Below, piece after piece: positions 24,509-33,037 of a stretch of DNA of 64,000 nt (position 1 is the stretch's first letter; the number at the start of each line of letters is the position of its first letter). The stretch is from JBDOQU01 sp039839375 (lineage in GTDB: Bacteria > Pseudomonadota > Alphaproteobacteria > DSM-16000 > Inquilinaceae). Made by a program: the position numbers and the translations under genes. Below the pieces are notes generated by a model, which did no database searches, had not been told where the DNA came from, and saw nothing but the letters and a program-made list of their open reading frames with translations. Location of the stretch: the NCBI RefSeq assembly GCF_039839375.1, contig NZ_JBDOQU010000001.1, positions 62,001 through 126,000 on the forward strand, written 5' to 3'.

Positions 24509-25033
24509 TTACGACAGGGCTAGCACCTCGTAGACATCCTCCGCCGGCATGGCGACGAGCCTGCCGGCCATTTCCTGCTTCAGTTCGACAAGCCGGGCCT
24601 CCTCGGCCTCGTCCAGGCCAATCGCGGCCTTCTGGCGCAGGATGTCTATGAATTCCTGCCGCACCAGCCCCGGCTTCGCGCCCAGATCGATCGTGCGGCC
24701 CTCATGGCCGATGCGGAAGAAATAGCGGCCGCTCGGCGCTTCCGGAACGGAAGGGGCCTCGAAGCCGGTATCGACCGTGTAGCGGCCGGCGGTGACGGCG
24801 CGGGTGACCATCTCGATCGCGTCGCGCGCGCCGGGGCCGGGGAAGGCGGTGAAGACCGTGAAGGTGCCGCGCCGCGGCGGCCGGTCGGGCGACAGGGCGG
24901 AGAATGCCCGCTGCAGCATCTTCAGCCCGTGCGCCACGCCGCCGATCGAATGGCGGCCGTGATATTTCAGCAAATCGTCGAAGGTGATGCGCAGGATGTC
25001 GCCACGGTCGGCAACCTCGATCCAGTCGGTCAT
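24509..25033 (-). CDS. FmdE-like domain protein in a metal-type ABC importer operon
   Basis: 174 residues, last gene of a six-gene operon. Residues 17-60 (FDDLLKYHGRHSIGGVAHGLKMLQRAFSAL) align in layout with the FmdE/FwdE N-terminal domain, whose core is FHGHxCPGxAxGxR. Here the second His is Arg and the Cys-Pro pair is Ser-Ile, so the usual zinc-type site is altered. The last 18 residues (GRLVAMPAEDVYEVL) match the family's usual end. FmdE proteins accompany molybdenum enzymes and FecCD-type importers in other bacteria and archaea. The assignment is by pattern only; function is unknown. It starts 30 bp after the preceding gene. Confidence 0.5.
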   Translation of the reverse strand: MTDWIEVADRGDILRITFDDLLKYHGRHSIGGVAHGLKMLQRAFSALSPDRPPRRGTFTVFTAFPGPGARDAIEMVTRAVTAGRYTVDTGFEAPSVPEAPSGRYFFRIGHEGRTIDLGAKPGLVRQEFIDILRQKAAIGLDEAEEARLVELKQEMAGRLVAMPAEDVYEVLALS

Positions 25034-25062
25034 CGGGAATCCAATAGGTTAAGCGAAAAATC

Positions 25063-25668
25063 TCAGGCGATGGTGTCGCGCAGCCAGGGCAGGAAGCGGT
25101 CCAGGAACCGCGTCGCCGCCGGCATGAAGAAGCTGCCATGGTGGTAGCAGGGGTCCAGCGTCGTGGCGAGCAGCCGGCCGCCGAAATTCGCCCGGTCCTC
25201 CAGCAGGATGGAGCCGCCCTCCTGGCAGTCGACGATGGAGGTGACACCGTCCGCCGGGGTGAAGTAGCCATGATAATGCCAGGTCGCGTCGCGAAGCGTC
25301 ATGTGCTCCATCAGGGGATGATCCGGCGCGGGATTGGCCAGGTTCAGACTCGCGCCCGGCTCCAGCCACCACCAGAAGTTCGCGTCCGTATGGGTCCAGG
25401 TCAACGGCAGCCAGGTATGGGCCTCGCATTCGCCCATCACGACCAGCGTGCCGCCATCCTCCAGATAGCGGCGGAGGCGCGTCTCATGCCGGCGCAGCAG
25501 GTTGGGGTTGGAGCGGCTGGTGACGTAGAGCGCCTCCGTCCGATCCAGCGGTTCCTGATCGAAATCCGGCAGATAGATGACCCGGTCGAAATAGCGCCCG
25601 AACCGCGCGCCCCGCAGGGTTTCGTCGTGATAGTAGGTGCCATCGTCCAGCGCGGTCAGCCGGGTCAT
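25063..25668 (-). CDS. Uncharacterised GATase1/ThuA-like fold protein, second of a pair
   Basis: 201 residues from ATG 25668, which overlaps the preceding gene's stop (ATGA). The segments LDRTEALYVTSRSNPNLLRR, RRYLEDGGTLVVMGE and a final FFMPAATRFLDRFLPWLRD suggest an alpha/beta fold like class I amidotransferases or ThuA, but no nucleophile Cys follows the GG turn, so glutamine amidotransfer is not expected. Many His and Trp residues (HTWLPLTWTHTDANFWWWLEPG, WHYHGYF, CYHHGSF) could bind a metal or aromatic ligand. It sits downstream of a FecCD-type transporter. I do not recognise a characterised homologue. Confidence 0.5.
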   Translation of the reverse strand: MTRLTALDDGTYYHDETLRGARFGRYFDRVIYLPDFDQEPLDRTEALYVTSRSNPNLLRRHETRLRRYLEDGGTLVVMGECEAHTWLPLTWTHTDANFWWWLEPGASLNLANPAPDHPLMEHMTLRDATWHYHGYFTPADGVTSIVDCQEGGSILLEDRANFGGRLLATTLDPCYHHGSFFMPAATRFLDRFLPWLRDTIA

Positions 25669-26294
25669 GCCGACAGCCTCTCCGACGGCGCGGGGCGGGT
25701 TTCCAGCCAGTCCAGGAGCTGAGCCGCGATCCGGCTGACTGTGGAGTTCTCCCGCGCATACATCCAGAGATCGTTGCCGCCATGGGCCAGCAGGACTCCG
25801 CCGCGCGGCCGCTGCCACAGCCAGTCGATCGGCGCCTTGTCGCCGGCCAGCCTGTTCAGCACGACCGATCCCGGCGGAGGCGGGTTGTGGCCGCGCCCGT
25901 AGAAGCCCGCGACGCCCCGACGAAGGAGCATGTCGCCTTCCTCTACGCCCTCGAACACGGGGTGCGCGGCGACGCGGATCACCGCCAGGTCCTTCGGGCC
26001 GGGCTTGTCTAGCGGCACGAACCGCCGGAGGTCGGGCAGGAAGAAATGGGCGACATGGCCGTTGAAGACGATCGTCCCGCCTCGATCCATATAGCCTTCC
26101 AGCACATCCCGGCATCGAAGGAGGTGGCGCTGGTCGGCATGCATGGAGATGAGCAGGCCGCGACAATCGTCGAGGTCGAGCGTCGCCAGATCATAGATCG
26201 TTTCAGCCCGCACCCGGCTCTGAGCGGCGGGGAGATCGAGGAATGCCGGCCGATCGGAAGGTCCGCGCGCCAGATAGATTATGCTTTCGGTCAC
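25665..26294 (-). CDS. Uncharacterised GATase1/ThuA-like fold protein, first of a pair
   Basis: 209 residues from GTG 26294, overlapping the ATPase stop (GTGA). Strand-turn segments LDDCRGLLISMHADQRHLLR and GYMDRGGTIVFNGHVAHFFLP, then HPVFEGVEEGD and GGVLLAHGGNDLWMY, match the general layout of ThuA-like or amidotransferase-like alpha/beta proteins. As in its neighbour, the catalytic Cys of true amidotransferases is missing. No signal peptide, so cytosolic. The tight coupling to the ATPase gene suggests it acts with the imported ligand, for example in release of a metal or modification of a cofactor. That is inference. Confidence 0.5.
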   Translation of the reverse strand: MTESIIYLARGPSDRPAFLDLPAAQSRVRAETIYDLATLDLDDCRGLLISMHADQRHLLRCRDVLEGYMDRGGTIVFNGHVAHFFLPDLRRFVPLDKPGPKDLAVIRVAAHPVFEGVEEGDMLLRRGVAGFYGRGHNPPPPGSVVLNRLAGDKAPIDWLWQRPRGGVLLAHGGNDLWMYARENSTVSRIAAQLLDWLETRPAPSERLSA

Positions 26295-27043
26295 GCGAAC
26301 ACCGGCAGGACGGCGCGCAGCGTCTGCCCCTCATGGTCCAGATCGATCGCGCGGACAGGAACGCCGTAGAGCCTGGCCAGCTTCGCTTCGGTCATGATCG
26401 CATCCCGGGGGCCGATCTCGTAGTCATCCACGTCATGCATCAGCATCACCTTGTCCGCTACCTGCTGGGCGTGCTGGGGCATGTGCGTCGAGAAGATAAC
26501 CGTCAGGCCGCCATCCGCCAAGGTGCGGAGCGTCCTGAGAAGCGTGTGCTGATGCCGGAAATCCAGCGCCGAGGCCGGCTCGTCCAGCATCAGGATATCG
26601 CAGCCGGCGGCTAGGGCACGGGCGATCAGCACCCGTTGCCGTTCCCCGCCCGACAGCGCCGCCATCGTTCGCTGGGCCAGGTGCAGGCCATCCAGTTGCG
26701 CCAGAGCCTGGCGCGCGGCGTCGAAATCGGCGCGGCCGGGAGATCTGAACAACCCCAGATGCCGGGCGCGGCCCATCACCACCATGTCCAGCACGCGATA
26801 GGGGAAGGGGGTTTCACCGGTCTGCGGCACATATCCCGTCTCGCCGTCCAGCCTGACGGTTCCGCGCGCCGGCGTCGCCAGCCCCAGCAGGCATTTGATC
26901 AGCGTCGTCTTGCCCCGCCCGTTGGGGCCGAGGATCGTGAGGATTTCGCCCTTGCCGAGGCTGAGGCCATGCCCGCGAAACACCCAGCCGCCGTCGCCAT
27001 AGCGGAACGACAGATCCTCCGCCAGGACGCGCTGCCCCATCAT
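26291..27043 (-). CDS. FecE/BtuD-type ABC transporter ATP-binding protein
   Basis: 250 residues from ATG 27043, which overlaps the permease stop. Walker A is GPNGRGKTT, the signature is ALSGGERQRVLIARAL, Walker B is ILMLDEPASALDF and the switch His is in STHMPQHAQQVADKV. This set is typical of iron-siderophore, heme or corrinoid importers. The C-terminal part TEAKLARLYGVPVRAIDLD is usual for the family. Drives the FecCD-type permease directly upstream. Confidence 0.9.
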   Translation of the reverse strand: MMGQRVLAEDLSFRYGDGGWVFRGHGLSLGKGEILTILGPNGRGKTTLIKCLLGLATPARGTVRLDGETGYVPQTGETPFPYRVLDMVVMGRARHLGLFRSPGRADFDAARQALAQLDGLHLAQRTMAALSGGERQRVLIARALAAGCDILMLDEPASALDFRHQHTLLRTLRTLADGGLTVIFSTHMPQHAQQVADKVMLMHDVDDYEIGPRDAIMTEAKLARLYGVPVRAIDLDHEGQTLRAVLPVFA

Positions 27044-28092
27044 CGCCACCCCCGCCCATGGGACCGGCGCAGCAGCCAGGCGAAGACCGGCGCGCCGATG
27101 ATCGCGGTCAGCACGCCCAGCGGGATTTCCGCCGCCGACGCGCTGCGCGCCACCGTGTCGACGACGATGACGTAGCCCGCCCCCAGCAGCGCGGACGCCG
27201 GCAGCAGGGCGCGGTGATCGGGGCCGACCATCATCCGAGCGATGTGGGGCACCACGAGGCCCACCCAGCTCACGATGCCGGCGACCGCCACCGAAGCGGC
27301 CGTGATGGCGGTGACGCATAGCAGCACCAGCCAGCGCGTCCGCTCCACGCGCACGCCGATCGCCGAGGCTTCCTCGTCGCCCAGCGACAGGACGTTGACG
27401 CGGAACCGCATCAGCATCAGCGGAACACCGCCCAGGAATAGGGCAAGGGAGAAGATACCCAGCTTGCCGTAATCGGCGCTGGAGAAGCTGCCCATCAGCC
27501 AATAGACGATAGCCGGCAGGGCGTCCTCCGGATCGGCGACGTATGTGACGAGCGAGACCATGGCGGAGAAGAAGGATCCCGTCACCACGCCCGCCAGCAC
27601 CAGCATCAGCACCGGGGCGGAGCCGCCGACCCGCGCCAGCCCGTAGGCGATCACCATGCCGGCAAGGCCGAAGAAGAACGCACCGCCCAGCAGCGCCGTG
27701 CTTCCCGCCGCCAGCATGATCGCCAGCGCCCCGCCGAACGCCGCCCCGGCGGAGACGCCGACGATGTCCGGGCCGACCAGCGGGTTGCGGAAGATGCCCT
27801 GCAACGCGGCGCCGGAAAGCGCCAGCCCCGCGCCGGCAAGGCCGGCGAGCGCGATTCGCGGCACGCGGATCAGTTCCACCACCCGCCGCTCAACGTCGGT
27901 CCAGACGGGGTCGATCGGCAGCAGGTTGCTGCCCAGGATGCCCAGCACGTGGCCCGGCGGCACGGCGTACCGGCCGAGACCGATCGCGATCACCGCCACG
28001 GCCAGGACGGCCAGCACCAGTAGCGGCCAGAACAGCGCCGCCCGCAGGCGGCCGCCCTCTCGCTCGATCTGTTCCGTGACGATGGCGCTCAT
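27040..28092 (-). CDS. FecCD/BtuC-type ABC transporter permease
   Basis: 350 residues with about ten membrane segments. Diagnostic stretches are RVPRIALAGLAGAGLALSGAALQGIFRNPLVGPDIVGVSAGAAFG, and WVGLVVPHIARMMVGPDHRALLPASALLGA with the GLVVPHIxR motif. The protein forms a homodimeric pore for a metal chelate, heme or corrinoid. Starts 10 bp after the binding-protein gene, with no hairpin between, unlike the other importers in this window. Confidence 0.92.
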   Translation of the reverse strand: MSAIVTEQIEREGGRLRAALFWPLLVLAVLAVAVIAIGLGRYAVPPGHVLGILGSNLLPIDPVWTDVERRVVELIRVPRIALAGLAGAGLALSGAALQGIFRNPLVGPDIVGVSAGAAFGGALAIMLAAGSTALLGGAFFFGLAGMVIAYGLARVGGSAPVLMLVLAGVVTGSFFSAMVSLVTYVADPEDALPAIVYWLMGSFSSADYGKLGIFSLALFLGGVPLMLMRFRVNVLSLGDEEASAIGVRVERTRWLVLLCVTAITAASVAVAGIVSWVGLVVPHIARMMVGPDHRALLPASALLGAGYVIVVDTVARSASAAEIPLGVLTAIIGAPVFAWLLRRSHGRGWR

Positions 28093-28102
28093 GATCCGGC
28101 AG

Positions 28103-29179
28103 TCAGCCTTCGAACCGTTCGTAGCCGGCGGACTGCCCGTTCATGTCGACGCGCAGGATCTCGTCGATCTGCTCCTCCGTCGGCGTCTGGCCGTAGATCC
28201 AGCCATAGCTTTCCCTGATCTCCTCCCGGATCGGATAGTCGACCGCGTCGCCATGGATGATCATGGCCAGCCAGTGCCAGGAGAGAGGGGATTCGTGGCT
28301 GGGCGGATCCCAGCGATAGCCGCCCAAAGGCATCATATAGACCCGCCGGTTCTCCACCGCGGAGATGCCGGCCATCTGCGGATCGTCATAGACATCCTGC
28401 GGGTCCAGCCCTTCCTCGAAATTGTTCAGCAGGATGACGTCGGGATTCCAGGCCAGGACCTGCTCGATATTGACGGCGGTCCAGCCGGAGAGGTCCGCGG
28501 CCGGATTGACGCCGCCGGCGGCCTCGACCGCCCAGGCCTGATAGGTGCCGGTCCCCGGCGCCCTCAGTTCGGAGAGGAAGCGGCCCAGATAAAGCACTGT
28601 CGGACGGTCTTCTTTCGCGATCTCCTCGACCGTTGACTGAAGCTCGGCAAGCGTCGTCCGGTGCCAGTCGATGAGGCGGTTCGCCTTCTCCTCCTCTCCG
28701 GCGACCTCGCCCATGATGCGCATCCACTCCTCGGCCTCCTCCTGGCTGCCATAGGTGAGGCCAATGACGTTGAGCCCGACATCGGTCATCGGGCTGATGA
28801 CGTCCGCGCCCCGGTTCGCCCACTGGAAGACCAGGTCCGGATTGACGGCCAGCATCTCTTCCACGTTCGGGGCGAACTGCGTGCCGATCATGTCCGTCGG
28901 CACGTCCAGCGCGCCGGGGAAGAAGTCTCCGAGGATGCCTTCCGCGATCGCCGCCTTCGACTGCTGGTGCATTCCGGCCAGCCGGTCCGCCGATCCGTCG
29001 ATGGCTATGAACATGGCCGCCGCCGGCATCGGCACCGTGACGACCCGCTCGGCCGGCCCGTCCAGGACGATTTCCGCGCCCGTCTGATCCGTGACGGTCA
29101 CCGGCTCCTGCGCGTGGGCGACGCCGAGGATCGTCATCGGCGCGAGGATCGCGGTCGCCAGGAATCTTGCCGTCATCAT
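28103..29179 (-). CDS. FecB/BtuF-type ABC transporter substrate-binding protein
   Basis: 358 residues from the first of two adjacent ATG codons (29179), with GCGGGA upstream. Signal peptide ends near AHAQE at about residue 24. A helical-backbone (class III) binding protein: VTVTDQTGAEIVLDGPAERVVTVPMPAAAMFIAIDGSADRLAGM, then NVEEMLAVNPDLVFQW and VNIEQVLAWNPDVILLNN. The ligand is a metal chelate, oxyanion or corrinoid; I cannot choose. A Fur-like palindrome lies 56 bp upstream. First gene of a six-gene operon. Confidence 0.88.
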   Translation of the reverse strand: MMTARFLATAILAPMTILGVAHAQEPVTVTDQTGAEIVLDGPAERVVTVPMPAAAMFIAIDGSADRLAGMHQQSKAAIAEGILGDFFPGALDVPTDMIGTQFAPNVEEMLAVNPDLVFQWANRGADVISPMTDVGLNVIGLTYGSQEEAEEWMRIMGEVAGEEEKANRLIDWHRTTLAELQSTVEEIAKEDRPTVLYLGRFLSELRAPGTGTYQAWAVEAAGGVNPAADLSGWTAVNIEQVLAWNPDVILLNNFEEGLDPQDVYDDPQMAGISAVENRRVYMMPLGGYRWDPPSHESPLSWHWLAMIIHGDAVDYPIREEIRESYGWIYGQTPTEEQIDEILRVDMNGQSAGYERFEG

Positions 29180-29234
29180 AATCGATCCCGCTGTTTGAGA
29201 ATGGCCCCGCATCTAGCGCGCCCGCCCCATCCTT

Positions 29235-29250
29235 TGCAAGTCATTCGCAA
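29235..29250. promoter_or_regulatory. Fur-family-like operator TGCAAGTCATTCGCAA
   Basis: Imperfect palindrome with TGCAA and TTCGCA half-sites, close to the TGCAAAT-ATTTGCA consensus of alphaproteobacterial Fur/Mur sites. It lies 56-71 bp upstream of the FecCD-type operon, where a repressor would block the promoter. It fits metal-dependent control. The identity of the regulator is inference. Confidence 0.5.
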
Positions 29251-29393
29251 TCTCACATTTCGAGGCACGAAACCGCCGACGCGGTGCCTTCACAGCGGCC
29301 CGGCGGCTGGGTAGTGTGCCGAAGGTCGCGAGGGCGGCCCAATCGCCGCGCCGCGACGCGCGGGATCAGGTCCGAACAGGGGGAGTAAGAGGG

Positions 29394-30392
29394 ATGATCG
29401 ATCTGGCGCGCCGCCCGATGCTGGCGCTGATGGGCATGGCTGTGGCGGCGACGATGGCGCCGGCGGTGTCGTTTGCCCAGGAGGATGACAAGGTTTCGGT
29501 CGCGGCGGTCTACACCGTGCCGATCGAGCAGCAATGGGTGAGCCGCATCCATCTGGCGCTGAACGCTGCCGAGGAACGCGGCGACATCGACTACGTCTAT
29601 TCGGAGAACACGGCCAACACCGACTATGAGCGCGTGATGCGCGAATATGCGGAGCAGGGCGCGGAACTGATCATCGGGGAAGCCTTCGGCGTGGAGCGCG
29701 GGGCGCGGGAGGTCGCGTCACAATATCCGGAGATCGCCTTCCTCATGGGCTCCAGCTTGCCGCCGCAGGAGCCGAACTTCTCCGTCTTCGACAACTATAT
29801 CCATGAGCCCGCCTACCTGACCGGCCTCGTCGCCGGATCGATCACGGAAAGCGGGATCATCGGCATGGTCGGCGGTTATCCGATCCCGGAGGTCAACCGG
29901 CTGATGAACGCCTTCATGGCCGGCGCGCGGGAAGTCCGGCCGGACGTGGAATTCGCCGTCACCTTCATCGGCTCCTGGTACGATCCGCCGAAGGCCAAGG
30001 AAGCCGCCTTCGCCATGATCGACGCGGGCGCGGACGTGCTCTACGCTGAACGGTTCGGCGTTTCGGATGCCGCCAAGGAGCGCGGCGTTTACGCCATCGG
30101 CAACGTGATCGACACGGCCGACGAATATCCCGGCACCGTCGTCGCCAGCGCCCTCTGGCATATGGAGCCGACGATCGACCGCGCGATCGAGGCGGTGCGC
30201 GAGGGCACATTCACGGCGGAGGATTACGGCGTCTACAGCCATATGGAATATGGCGGCGGCTCGCTCGCGCCCATGGACGCTTCGATCATCGGTCAGGACA
30301 CCATCGATCTGGTGGAGCAGAAGAAGCAGGAGATCCTGGACGGCACGCTGGAGGTCGAGATCGACGACAGCGAACCCGTATCCTCCATGTAA
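29394..30392 (+). CDS. BMP-family ABC transporter substrate-binding protein (nucleoside/base type)
   Basis: 332 residues from ATG 29394 (GGGGGAGTAAGAGGG upstream). Signal peptide ends near SFAQE at about residue 25. The layout KVSVAAVYTVPIEQQWVSRIHLAL, YAEQGAELIIGEAFG and HEPAYLTGLVAGSITESGIIGMVGGYPIPEVNRL is diagnostic of the BMP/PnrA family that binds nucleosides or purine bases. It begins a five-gene operon with a double-domain ATPase, two permeases and a CodA-like deaminase, which supports a pyrimidine or purine base as ligand. Confidence 0.9.
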   Translation: MIDLARRPMLALMGMAVAATMAPAVSFAQEDDKVSVAAVYTVPIEQQWVSRIHLALNAAEERGDIDYVYSENTANTDYERVMREYAEQGAELIIGEAFGVERGAREVASQYPEIAFLMGSSLPPQEPNFSVFDNYIHEPAYLTGLVAGSITESGIIGMVGGYPIPEVNRLMNAFMAGAREVRPDVEFAVTFIGSWYDPPKAKEAAFAMIDAGADVLYAERFGVSDAAKERGVYAIGNVIDTADEYPGTVVASALWHMEPTIDRAIEAVREGTFTAEDYGVYSHMEYGGGSLAPMDASIIGQDTIDLVEQKKQEILDGTLEVEIDDSEPVSSM

Positions 30393-30402
30393 GCACCCAA
30401 AT

Positions 30403-30441
30403 CGCCATCCCCTCCCATCTGCACGGCGGGAGGGGGCGGCG
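30403..30441 (+). promoter_or_regulatory. Hairpin between the BMP binding-protein and ATPase genes
   Basis: A perfect 8-bp core (30409-30416 with 30428-30435, CCCCTCCC / GGGAGGGG) extended by a G.T pair, one mismatch and four more pairs down to 30403/30441. Located 11 bases after the binding-protein stop. Confidence 0.55.
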
Positions 30442-30454
30442 ACGGGTTTCGCCC

Positions 30455-31990
30455 ATGTCCTCATCCTCCCTCACGGAAAATCTCGTCCTCCGGCTCTCCG
30501 GCATCACCCGCCGCTTCGGTCCCGTCGTCGCCAATGAAGGCGTCGATCTGGAGCTTCGGCGCGGCGAGGTGCTGGCGTTGCTGGGCGAGAACGGCGCCGG
30601 CAAGACGACGCTGATGAACATCCTGTTCGGCCACTACGTGGCGGATTCCGGGATGATCGAAGTGGCGCGGCCGGATGGCGGGCTGACGCCGTTGTCTCCA
30701 GGGAATCCCCGGGCGGCTTTGGCGGCCGGTATCGGCATGGTCCATCAGCATTTCACCCTGGCCGACAATCTGACGGTGCTGGACAACATCCTGGTCGGCG
30801 CGGAATCCCTGTGGCGTCTGCGTTCGGACAGGGGCGGCGCGCGGGACAGGCTGACGGCGCTGATCGACCGGTCGGGCCTGTCGGTCGACCTGGACTCCCC
30901 GGTCAGCCGCCTGTCGGTCGGGGAGCGCCAGCGGGTGGAGATCCTGAAGGCCCTCTACCGGGACGCCCGGATCCTGATCCTCGACGAACCCACCGCCGTT
31001 CTGACCCCGCAGGAGACGGAGGGGCTGTTCGCGGTGCTGCGCCGGCTGGTCGCCGACGGCCTGTCCGTCGTCTTCATCAGCCACAAGCTGGCGGAGGTGA
31101 TGGCGATCAGCGACCGGGTGACCGTGCTGCGCGGTGGCCGCGTTGTGCTGAACGTCGACACGGCGGAAACGGACCGCGCCCGGCTGGCCGAGGCGATGGT
31201 CGGGCGGCCCGTGCCGCCCAGCATCCGAACCGAACGGGAAGCGGGCCCGCCGGTCCTGTCGATCCGAAACGCCGCCGTGGGCGATCGTCTGCACATCGAC
31301 GAGCTGACGATCCATGGCGGAGAGATCGTCGGGATCGCGGGCGTTTCCGGCAACGGCCAGCGCGCGCTGTCGGACCTGCTGGCCGGGCTGGAGCGGCCGA
31401 CGGCGGGGGAGATCGCGCTGTTCGACCGTCCGGTTCGCCGGGAAACGCCGGCCGGCATGGTCGCGCACGGCGTCGGGCGGGTGCCGGAGGACCGGCACCG
31501 CGAGGGCGTCGTGGGGGAGATGACGCTGTGGGAGAATTTGATCCTGGAGGATTACCGGTCGAAGGATTCCCAGCGCGCCGGTTTCCTGAGGCGCGGAGCG
31601 GCGCGCGACCGGGCCGCCCGTGTGATTGAGGACTATGACGTGCGCTGCCCGGGTCCGGACGCGGAGATCAGGCTGCTCTCCGGCGGCAATATGCAGAAGC
31701 TGATCCTGGGCCGGGCACTCGGCCGCGCGCCGGGTTTCGTGCTGGCCAACCAGCCGACCCGCGGCCTCGATATCGGCGCGGTCACGGAGGTCCATCGCCG
31801 TCTTCTCCAGGCGCGCGGCGACGGCGCCGGCATCCTTCTCATCTCCGAGGATCTGGATGAACTTCTGGCGCTATCCGACCGTCTTTCGGTCATTTACCAG
31901 GGCAGGTTGACCCGAACCATGAAGACGGAGGATGTCACCATCCGCGATCTCGGGCTGATGATGGCCGGGCAGGGCGCCGATGCGGCTTGA
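30455..31990 (+). CDS. Double-domain ABC ATPase of the nucleoside/sugar (BMP) transporter
   Basis: 511 residues with two ABC domains. The first has Walker A GENGAGKTT, a QH motif in MVHQHFTL, signature RLSVGERQRVEILKAL and Walker B ILILDEPTAVLTPQE. The second has a degenerate Walker A (GVSGNGQRAL), signature LLSGGNMQKLILGRAL and a degenerate Walker B (FVLANQPTRGLDI), as usual for the RbsA/YufO type, where only one site hydrolyses ATP well. The gene end overlaps the permease start by 11 bp. Confidence 0.92.
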   Translation: MSSSSLTENLVLRLSGITRRFGPVVANEGVDLELRRGEVLALLGENGAGKTTLMNILFGHYVADSGMIEVARPDGGLTPLSPGNPRAALAAGIGMVHQHFTLADNLTVLDNILVGAESLWRLRSDRGGARDRLTALIDRSGLSVDLDSPVSRLSVGERQRVEILKALYRDARILILDEPTAVLTPQETEGLFAVLRRLVADGLSVVFISHKLAEVMAISDRVTVLRGGRVVLNVDTAETDRARLAEAMVGRPVPPSIRTEREAGPPVLSIRNAAVGDRLHIDELTIHGGEIVGIAGVSGNGQRALSDLLAGLERPTAGEIALFDRPVRRETPAGMVAHGVGRVPEDRHREGVVGEMTLWENLILEDYRSKDSQRAGFLRRGAARDRAARVIEDYDVRCPGPDAEIRLLSGGNMQKLILGRALGRAPGFVLANQPTRGLDIGAVTEVHRRLLQARGDGAGILLISEDLDELLALSDRLSVIYQGRLTRTMKTEDVTIRDLGLMMAGQGADAA

Positions 31991-33029
31991 ACCCAGGGAA
32001 GGGGCCTCGCTGGCCCTGACGATCGGCGCGCCGGCCGCGGCGATCCTGCTTTCGCTCGGCCTCGCCATCATCCCGCTCGTCGCCGCCGGTGCGCCGGTCG
32101 GGCAGGCGTTCGTGGAGATGATCGACGGCGCGCTCGGCTCCCGCTTCGCGCTGACGGAGACGCTGGCCCGCGCCACGCCGCTGATCCTCACCGGTCTCGC
32201 CGCCGTCGTCGCCTTCCGGGCGAAGCTGTGGAACATCGGCGCGGAGGGGCAGCTCTATGCCGGCGCGCTGGCGGCCGTCATGGTGGGATCGGGCGCCATA
32301 GTCGCGCCGCCGATCGTGATGATCCCGACGGTGCTCATTGCGGGCGCGCTTGCCGGTGCGCTGCTGATGCTCGTCCCCACGCTGCTGAAGATACGGCTGG
32401 GCGTGGACGAGGTGGTGACGACGCTCCTGCTCAACTTCGTGGTGCTGCTGTTCGTCCAGATGATGCTGGAAGGCCCGATGCAGGACCCGATGAGTCTGGG
32501 CTGGCCGCAATCCGCGCCGATCATCGACCAGGCGACGCTGCCCACCCTCCTGGCCCGCACGCGGGTCCATGCGGGGCTGATCGTGGCAATCGTCGCCGCA
32601 ATCCTTGTCTGGGTGATGATCGAGCGCACGGTCTGGGGCTATGAGGTACGCGCGACCGGCGCCAATCCCGACGCGGCGCGCTTCGCGGGAATGAGGATCG
32701 GCCGGATCATGATCCGGGTCGGCCTTCTCTCCGGCGCGCTGGCCGGGCTGGCGGGCGTGGGGGAGGTGGCCGGGCTGAAAGGCTACCTGACGCGCGACCT
32801 GTCGCCGGGGTTCGGCTATAGCGGGATCGCGGTGGCGATGCTGGCCCAGCTCAACCCGCTGGGCGTCCTGGCCGCCGCCTTCTTCGTCGCCGCCGTCTTT
32901 GTCGGCGCGGACAGTATGGGCCGGGCGCTCGGTGTTTCCAGCTACATCGCCGACCTGATCGTCGCGACGGCGCTGCTCTCGATGCTGCTGGCGGGACTCT
33001 TCACCCGCTACCGGCTGCGCTGGCGGTAG
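31980..33029 (+). CDS. BMP-type ABC transporter permease 1 (YufP-like)
   Basis: 349 residues. About eight to ten membrane segments; VAFRAKLWNIGAEGQLYAGALAAVMVGS and KIRLGVDEVVTTLLLNFVVLLFV are characteristic of the first permease of nucleoside importers. A cytosolic NPDAARFAGMRIGRIMIRVGLLSGALAGLAG segment contacts the ATPase. Forms the pore together with the next gene. Coupled by an 11-bp overlap to the ATPase gene. Confidence 0.92.
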   Translation: MRLEPREGASLALTIGAPAAAILLSLGLAIIPLVAAGAPVGQAFVEMIDGALGSRFALTETLARATPLILTGLAAVVAFRAKLWNIGAEGQLYAGALAAVMVGSGAIVAPPIVMIPTVLIAGALAGALLMLVPTLLKIRLGVDEVVTTLLLNFVVLLFVQMMLEGPMQDPMSLGWPQSAPIIDQATLPTLLARTRVHAGLIVAIVAAILVWVMIERTVWGYEVRATGANPDAARFAGMRIGRIMIRVGLLSGALAGLAGVGEVAGLKGYLTRDLSPGFGYSGIAVAMLAQLNPLGVLAAAFFVAAVFVGADSMGRALGVSSYIADLIVATALLSMLLAGLFTRYRLRWR

Positions 33030-33037
33030 GGGGCGTC

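Noticed and set aside
29180..29393. Cobalamin riboswitch upstream of the FecCD-type operon
   Set aside because: No B12-box or conserved core on either strand; only a Fur-like palindrome was found.
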